From the NCBI GenBank assembly GCA_024803745.1, contig JANJXV010000024.1, positions 12,167,427 through 12,231,426 of the forward strand: 64,000 nucleotides of DNA. The letters run 5' to 3'. Both the position numbers and the translations under genes were made by a program. Each line of letters starts with the position of its first letter. Position 1 is the first letter of the stretch. Of the stretch, positions 62,874 to 64,000 are shown in pieces. Source of the stretch: Megascapheus bottae. Lineage: Eukaryota > Chordata > Mammalia > Rodentia > Geomyidae. A model generated the notes under the pieces. That model searched no databases and had not been told where the DNA came from. It saw only the letters and a program-made list of their open reading frames with translations.

Positions 62874-63706
62874 ATCTCATTTCATTTATGAAGTTACTCT
62901 TGAGAAACTAAGATATTGACAGTCTCTTAAGTATCTGAAGAAGCCCATCCCAGAGAAGCTAAGTACTTTGAACAGAGCCACACAGCGCATAAGGAGTGTG
63001 TGGTCTGGTCCGTTGTCTCATTTCTTTAACACTTGGGAACAAACAAAATTCCATGCAGGGATTTAGCCCACCCTGGATGGAAGCAACCTCAGAAATGAGC
63101 ATGTTGGGTCTTTCTGAGGTTGCTGACAGCTGATGCAAAACGCAGCCTCTGCTCTCCCAGGCCTCAGCCCCTGCTGGGTGTAGCCCCTGGTCTCTGCTGA
63201 GTCCAGCAGGTCTAGACTCACCGTCTGACATCACAGCCACCTAATGCGCCCACTGCCCCCAGGTGATGACTCCATGAGAACATCCCAGCTGAATGTGGGC
63301 ACTTCCACCGATGTGTCACTGAAGATCACCGAAAGTGACCTGAGCCAGCTGACTGCCAGCATCCGTGCCCCCTCAGGCAACGAAGAGCCCTGTCTGCTGA
63401 AGCGTCTGCCTAACCGGCACATCGGTGAGTGTGGTGCCTCATGGAAGCCTCGGGTGAGAGAGGCCCCAAGGATGCTCTGCCTCATGCCGCTCCTCTCCAC
63501 AGGGATCTCCTTCACCCCCAAGGAGGTTGGGGAGCACGTGGTGAGCGTGCGCAAAAGCGGCAAGCACGTCACCAACAGCCCCTTCAAGATCTTGGTGGGG
63601 CCATCGGAGATCGGGGATGCCAGCAAGGTTCGAGTCTGGGGCAAGGGACTGTCTGAAGGCCACACTTTCCAGGTGGCAGAGTTCATTGTGGACACTCGGA
63701 ATGCAG
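40250..63706 (+). CDS. FLNC: FLNC gene, exons 1-37 (filamin C), continues past the right edge
   Basis: Thirty-seven exons (6205 bases, about 2068 codons) join in frame with GT-AG introns. Human filamin C has about 2725 residues in 48 exons, so roughly three quarters is here. Order: actin-binding domain with two calponin-homology domains (about residues 36-143 and 160-262), Ig-like filamin repeats 1-15, hinge 1 (about 1733-1770), repeats 16-18 and the start of 19. The repeats show the family signatures: GxG or GPGL near strand A, [11 protein letters not shown] turns, and IPxSPF endings. Filamin C crosslinks actin and anchors it at Z-discs, costamers and the sarcolemma in skeletal and heart muscle. 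The N-terminus ([19 protein letters not shown]) and hinge 1 mark it as FLNC rather than FLNA or FLNB. The frame is intact throughout. Confidence 0.97.
42734..42806 (+). promoter_or_regulatory. FLNC: Candidate muscle enhancer motifs in FLNC intron 1
   Basis: Two CAGCTG E-boxes (42734-42739, 42801-42806) flank CATTCCT (42752-42758), the MCAT/TEAD core. E-boxes with MCAT sites are usual in muscle enhancers. Function is inference, since these motifs also occur by chance in GC-rich DNA. Confidence 0.35.
44138..44215 (+). repeat. Monomeric ID SINE
   Basis: gggtgtagctcagtaacaaa ... aggttcaatccccatacc with an A-rich tail. A second partial unit (ggctcaatccccatacc) follows at about 44290. Confidence 0.65.
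44664..44735 (+). repeat. ID-like fragment
   Basis: gtatgtggttcaaatggtag agcac and a degenerate B box (gaattcaaac). Confidence 0.5.
44850..45004 (-). repeat. SINE family A, antisense, internally deleted
   Basis: PolyT, gccagtcctggggcactgtc, then ggtactgaggaatcagaccc and a shortened head complement. Confidence 0.75.
45319..45567 (+). CDS. FLNC: FLNC exon 2 (CH1 end and CH2 start)
   Basis: Acceptor ctgcag|at, donor cctg|gtgagt. Encodes [18 protein letters not shown], an acidic linker ([12 protein letters not shown]), then the CH2 start [20 protein letters not shown]. About residues 117-199. Confidence 0.97.
45890..46190 (-). repeat. Antisense SINE family A and family B fragment
   Basis: Family A ends aaccactaggccaaactccc at 46065. 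A family B arm complement follows (aactttgagccacagtgcca). Confidence 0.8.
46621..46675 (+). promoter_or_regulatory. FLNC: Triple CAGCTG E-box cluster in FLNC intron 2
   Basis: CAGCTG at 46621-46626, 46642-46647 and 46670-46675 in unique DNA. CAGCTG is the preferred MyoD/myogenin type of E-box. Enhancer function is inference. Confidence 0.4.
47393..47490 (+). CDS. FLNC: FLNC exon 3 (CH2)
   Basis: Encodes [20 protein letters not shown] and [12 protein letters not shown]. Acceptor ctcaag|gt, donor cccag|gtacac. About residues 200-232. Confidence 0.97.
47539..47815 (-). repeat. (CT)n tract followed by antisense SINE family B
   Basis: CT run at 47539-47604 (on +), then a family B complement ending ggtgtgagccaccagtgccc. 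Confidence 0.9.
47909..48059 (+). CDS. FLNC: FLNC exon 4 (CH2 end, linker to repeat 1)
   Basis: [20 protein letters not shown], then [14 protein letters not shown]. Acceptor tgacag|gtg, donor cctg|gtatgt. About residues 233-282. Confidence 0.97.
48148..48266 (+). CDS. FLNC: FLNC exon 5 (filamin repeat 1)
   Basis: [20 protein letters not shown] and [18 protein letters not shown]. Acceptor ccccag|gt, donor gaggag|gtatgg. Confidence 0.96.
48385..48462 (+). CDS. FLNC: FLNC exon 6 (filamin repeat 1)
   Basis: 78 bases: [20 protein letters not shown] and VAGLHK. Acceptor aatag|gcc, donor acaag|gtatct. Confidence 0.96.
48602..48764 (+). CDS. FLNC: FLNC exon 7 (repeat 1 end, repeat 2 start)
   Basis: [20 protein letters not shown] then [20 protein letters not shown]. 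Acceptor ccccag|gtg, donor gcag|gtaagg. Confidence 0.97.
48936..49136 (+). CDS. FLNC: FLNC exon 8 (filamin repeat 2)
   Basis: [20 protein letters not shown] through [17 protein letters not shown]. Acceptor tgcag|gg, donor gaag|gtaagg. Confidence 0.97.
49137..50179 (+). other. FLNC: FLNC intron 8
   Basis: 1.04 kb with no SINE. 49430-49790 has recurring CCATGGCA motifs suggestive of a decayed tandem repeat. Nothing else recognised. Confidence 0.5.
50180..50317 (+). CDS. FLNC: FLNC exon 9 (filamin repeat 3)
   Basis: [20 protein letters not shown] and [20 protein letters not shown]. Acceptor cccag|cc, donor ccaa|gtgagt. Confidence 0.97.
50637..50763 (+). CDS. FLNC: FLNC exon 10 (filamin repeat 3)
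   Basis: [20 protein letters not shown] and [14 protein letters not shown]. Acceptor ctcag|agg, donor aag|gtaagc. Confidence 0.97.
50895..51031 (+). CDS. FLNC: FLNC exon 11 (repeat 3 end, repeat 4)
   Basis: [20 protein letters not shown] and [19 protein letters not shown]. Acceptor ctcag|ccc, donor ctgg|gtaagt. Confidence 0.97.
51184..51377 (+). CDS. FLNC: FLNC exon 12 (filamin repeat 4, start of 5)
   Basis: [20 protein letters not shown], then [20 protein letters not shown]. Acceptor cctcag|gc, donor acaag|gtacag. Confidence 0.97.
51469..51582 (+). CDS. FLNC: FLNC exon 13 (filamin repeat 5)
   Basis: [20 protein letters not shown] through KGDLKLYAQ. Phase 0 at both ends. Acceptor gtccag|gtg, donor cccag|gtaaga. 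Confidence 0.97.
52040..52183 (+). CDS. FLNC: FLNC exon 14 (filamin repeat 5)
   Basis: [20 protein letters not shown] through [13 protein letters not shown]. Acceptor ttacag|gac, donor cagg|gtgagt. Confidence 0.97.
52368..52491 (+). CDS. FLNC: FLNC exon 15 (filamin repeat 6 start)
   Basis: [20 protein letters not shown] and [16 protein letters not shown]. Acceptor ctgcag|gtg, donor caag|gtgtgt. Confidence 0.97.
52623..52783 (+). CDS. FLNC: FLNC exon 16 (filamin repeat 6)
   Basis: [20 protein letters not shown] and [14 protein letters not shown]. Acceptor tctcag|gt, donor accag|gtaacg. Confidence 0.97.
53040..53130 (+). CDS. FLNC: FLNC exon 17 (repeat 6 end, repeat 7 start)
   Basis: [20 protein letters not shown] and [10 protein letters not shown]. 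Acceptor atcag|gag, donor acag|gtaggt. Confidence 0.97.
53226..53395 (+). CDS. FLNC: FLNC exon 18 (filamin repeat 7)
   Basis: [20 protein letters not shown] and [20 protein letters not shown]. Acceptor tctag|gtg, donor cagcag|gtatgc. Confidence 0.97.
53519..54061 (-). repeat. (TG)n, antisense SINE family B, antisense SINE family A
   Basis: TG run at 53519-53567 (on +). Family B complement at about 53595-53835. Family A complement at about 53872-54061, ending accactaggccaaactccca. All lie in FLNC intron 18. Confidence 0.85.
54158..54275 (+). CDS. FLNC: FLNC exon 19 (repeat 7 end, repeat 8 start)
   Basis: [20 protein letters not shown] and [12 protein letters not shown]. Acceptor tttag|ggt, donor agca|gtaagt. 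Confidence 0.97.
54368..54630 (+). CDS. FLNC: FLNC exon 20 (filamin repeat 8)
   Basis: [20 protein letters not shown] through [20 protein letters not shown]. Acceptor tgcag|agg, donor ccaag|gtgagc. Confidence 0.97.
54631..55294 (+). other. FLNC: FLNC intron 20
   Basis: 664 bases. Its second half is an antisense family B SINE (about 54930-55165), ending ggcgtgagccatcagtgcct. Confidence 0.75.
55295..55892 (+). CDS. FLNC: FLNC exon 21 (repeats 9 and 10, start of 11)
   Basis: The largest exon here (598 bases), covering two filamin repeats without an intron: [20 protein letters not shown], then [20 protein letters not shown], then the start of the next repeat ([11 protein letters not shown]). 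Acceptor cctag|gtc, donor cacg|gtaagt. About residues 1064-1262. Confidence 0.97.
55893..56724 (+). other. FLNC: FLNC intron 21
   Basis: 832 bases. Diverged antisense family B SINE at about 56010-56245; the rest is unique. Confidence 0.65.
56725..56898 (+). CDS. FLNC: FLNC exon 22 (filamin repeat 11)
   Basis: [20 protein letters not shown] through [16 protein letters not shown]. Acceptor tccag|gt, donor gagg|gtgagg. Confidence 0.97.
56983..57145 (+). CDS. FLNC: FLNC exon 23 (repeat 11 end, repeat 12 start)
   Basis: [20 protein letters not shown] and [20 protein letters not shown]. Acceptor ttctag|gt, donor accag|gtaccc. Confidence 0.97.
57400..57560 (+). CDS. FLNC: FLNC exon 24 (filamin repeat 12)
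   Basis: [20 protein letters not shown] through [13 protein letters not shown]. Acceptor ttccag|ggg, donor ccag|gtgcgc. Confidence 0.97.
57561..58672 (+). other. FLNC: FLNC intron 24
   Basis: 1.1 kb. Antisense family A SINE at about 58020-58225, followed by an older antisense family B-like sequence to about 58500. The remainder is unique. Confidence 0.7.
58020..58225 (-). repeat. SINE family A, antisense
   Basis: T-rich start, cagtcctggggcttaaactc through the complement of both boxes, ending accactaagccaaactcctg. Confidence 0.85.
58673..58840 (+). CDS. FLNC: FLNC exon 25 (repeat 12 end, repeat 13 start)
   Basis: [20 protein letters not shown] and [20 protein letters not shown]. Acceptor tcacag|gg, donor acag|gtatgg. 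Confidence 0.97.
58920..59043 (+). CDS. FLNC: FLNC exon 26 (filamin repeat 13)
   Basis: [20 protein letters not shown] and [14 protein letters not shown]. Acceptor gcccag|gt, donor cgcag|gtgagg. Confidence 0.97.
59250..59371. repeat. Unclassified interspersed repeat, copy 2
   Basis: Shares aagtactcattatctgactt and gcctctgtacaacacc with 36747-36870. Lies in FLNC intron 26. Confidence 0.6.
59618..59774 (+). CDS. FLNC: FLNC exon 27 (repeat 13 end, repeat 14 start)
   Basis: [20 protein letters not shown] and [20 protein letters not shown]. Acceptor ctcaag|ccc, donor cctg|gtgagt. Confidence 0.97.
59849..60038 (+). CDS. FLNC: FLNC exon 28 (repeat 14, start of 15)
   Basis: [20 protein letters not shown] through [20 protein letters not shown]. 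Acceptor cttag|gac, donor acag|gtgggc. Confidence 0.97.
60208..60231 (+). CDS. FLNC: FLNC exon 29 (24-base microexon, repeat 15)
   Basis: Encodes only VSIGGHGL in frame between ttccag and gtaagt. Filamin A has a 24-base, 8-residue alternative exon at the matching place in repeat 15, so this microexon is conserved in the family and may be skipped. Confidence 0.93.
60337..60584 (+). CDS. FLNC: FLNC exon 30 (filamin repeat 15)
   Basis: [20 protein letters not shown] through [14 protein letters not shown]. Acceptor gccag|gtg, donor gctg|gtaagc. Confidence 0.97.
60940..61038 (+). CDS. FLNC: FLNC exon 31 (hinge 1 cassette)
   Basis: 99 bases, 33 codons, phase 0 at both ends: [20 protein letters not shown], then [13 protein letters not shown]. 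This is the Pro-rich flexible hinge 1. In human FLNC this exon is alternatively spliced, and the phase here would allow clean skipping. Acceptor ccccag|gcg, donor ctgg|gtacag. Confidence 0.95.
61346..61445 (+). CDS. FLNC: FLNC exon 32 (hinge 1 end, repeat 16 start)
   Basis: [20 protein letters not shown] and [13 protein letters not shown]. Acceptor cacag|gcc, donor acag|gtactg. Confidence 0.97.
61744..61884 (+). CDS. FLNC: FLNC exon 33 (filamin repeat 16)
   Basis: [20 protein letters not shown] and [15 protein letters not shown]. Acceptor tgcag|gg, donor cctg|gtgagt. Confidence 0.97.
62116..62244 (+). CDS. FLNC: FLNC exon 34 (repeat 16 end, repeat 17 start)
   Basis: [20 protein letters not shown] and [19 protein letters not shown]. 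Acceptor cacag|ga, donor gaag|gtgagg. Confidence 0.97.
62369..62542 (+). CDS. FLNC: FLNC exon 35 (filamin repeat 17)
   Basis: [20 protein letters not shown] through [16 protein letters not shown]. Repeat 17 is a known partner-binding repeat in filamin A. Acceptor ctcaag|gg, donor acag|gtatag. Confidence 0.97.
62700..62871 (+). repeat. Isolated tRNA-like SINE arm with (CA)n
   Basis: gtggtgtagcttaactggta ... gacttcaagccccagtacca with no 7SL-like head, then a CA tract at 62826-62871. It looks like a free copy of the arm shared by families A and B. Confidence 0.65.
63263..63424 (+). CDS. FLNC: FLNC exon 36 (filamin repeat 18)
   Basis: [20 protein letters not shown] through [10 protein letters not shown]. 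Acceptor ccccag|gt, donor atcg|gtgagt. Confidence 0.97.
63503..63706 (+). CDS. FLNC: FLNC exon 37 (repeat 18 end, repeat 19 start)
   Basis: [20 protein letters not shown], then [20 protein letters not shown] and [12 protein letters not shown]. Acceptor cacag|gg, donor gcag|gtactt. This is the last exon in the window. The rest of repeat 19, the later repeats, hinge 2 and the dimerisation repeat lie beyond it. Confidence 0.97.
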
Positions 63707-63825
63707 GTACTTTAGAGATTTCCACTCCAGCGGGGTATTCGTTCTCTTCCTACCTAGCAGTCCAGGTCTACCTGGGGGCAAGTGAATAAGCCATTGGCTC
63801 TCTTACTTCTTAAATGTTTTATTTA

Positions 63826-64000
63826 TTTACTTACTTTGGGCTTGAACTCAGGGCTTTAACGCTCCCTTAGCTATTTTTCTCAAGGCTGTCACTTTCCCAC
63901 TTTTCCCCTACCTCCACTTCCAGCTTTTTGCCTTGTTAATTAGGAATAAAAGTCCAGCGGACTTTTTCTGCCCAAAAAAGTGCTTCCGACCACAATTCTT
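63826..64000 (-). repeat. SINE family B, antisense, cut by window edge
   Basis: tttgggcttgaactcagggc and the gttaattaggaataaaagtc segment match other antisense family B copies. Lies in FLNC intron 37. Confidence 0.65.

Overview
The window is mammalian nuclear DNA. It holds two multi-exon genes with GT-AG introns, CpG-island promoters, many polyA-tailed SINEs and long (TG)n/(CA)n tracts. The commonest SINE is an ID-like, tRNA-derived element (A box TGGCCTAGTGGT, B box GGTTCGATTCC) joined to a second tRNA-like arm. Such elements point to a rodent, most likely a geomyoid (pocket mouse, kangaroo rat or gopher group). The species call is inference. The gene order CCDC136 then FLNC, both on +, matches the conserved mammalian block (human 7q32).

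Layout. 1-4200: upstream flank with SINEs, an antisense LINE-1 ORF2 remnant and two (TG)n tracts. 4200-5560: CpG island with the main CCDC136 promoter and first exon. 4919-35360: CCDC136, 17 common coding exons plus alternative 3' exons, with introns full of SINEs. A second CpG-rich island inside intron 4 (12057-12500) carries a short in-frame first exon and looks like an internal promoter. Two alternative hydrophobic C-terminal tails are encoded at 31215-31316 and 35250-35360. A noncanonical poly(A) signal (ATTAAA) lies at 35567. 35590-39700: intergenic region with a MEF2-like site. 39700-40700: FLNC CpG-island promoter and exon 1. 40250-63706: FLNC exons 1-37, covering the actin-binding domain, filamin repeats 1-18, hinge 1 and the start of repeat 19. 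The gene continues past the right edge (human FLNC has 48 exons).

Both reading frames are intact: every exon junction I traced keeps phase and shows no stop or frameshift. CCDC136 is a long coiled-coil protein with acidic tracts and a C-terminal membrane anchor. FLNC is the muscle-type filamin that crosslinks actin and links the Z-disc to the sarcolemma. I see no sign that the two proteins act together; their adjacency is inherited synteny.

The points most worth checking are the internal CCDC136 promoter, the mutually exclusive tail-anchor exons, the KSYxSS repeat array in CCDC136 exon 14, the shared right arm of the two SINE families, and E-box clusters in FLNC introns 1 and 2. I found no new biological system comparable to a defence island; the window is ordinary vertebrate genes with some interesting isoform and repeat structure.
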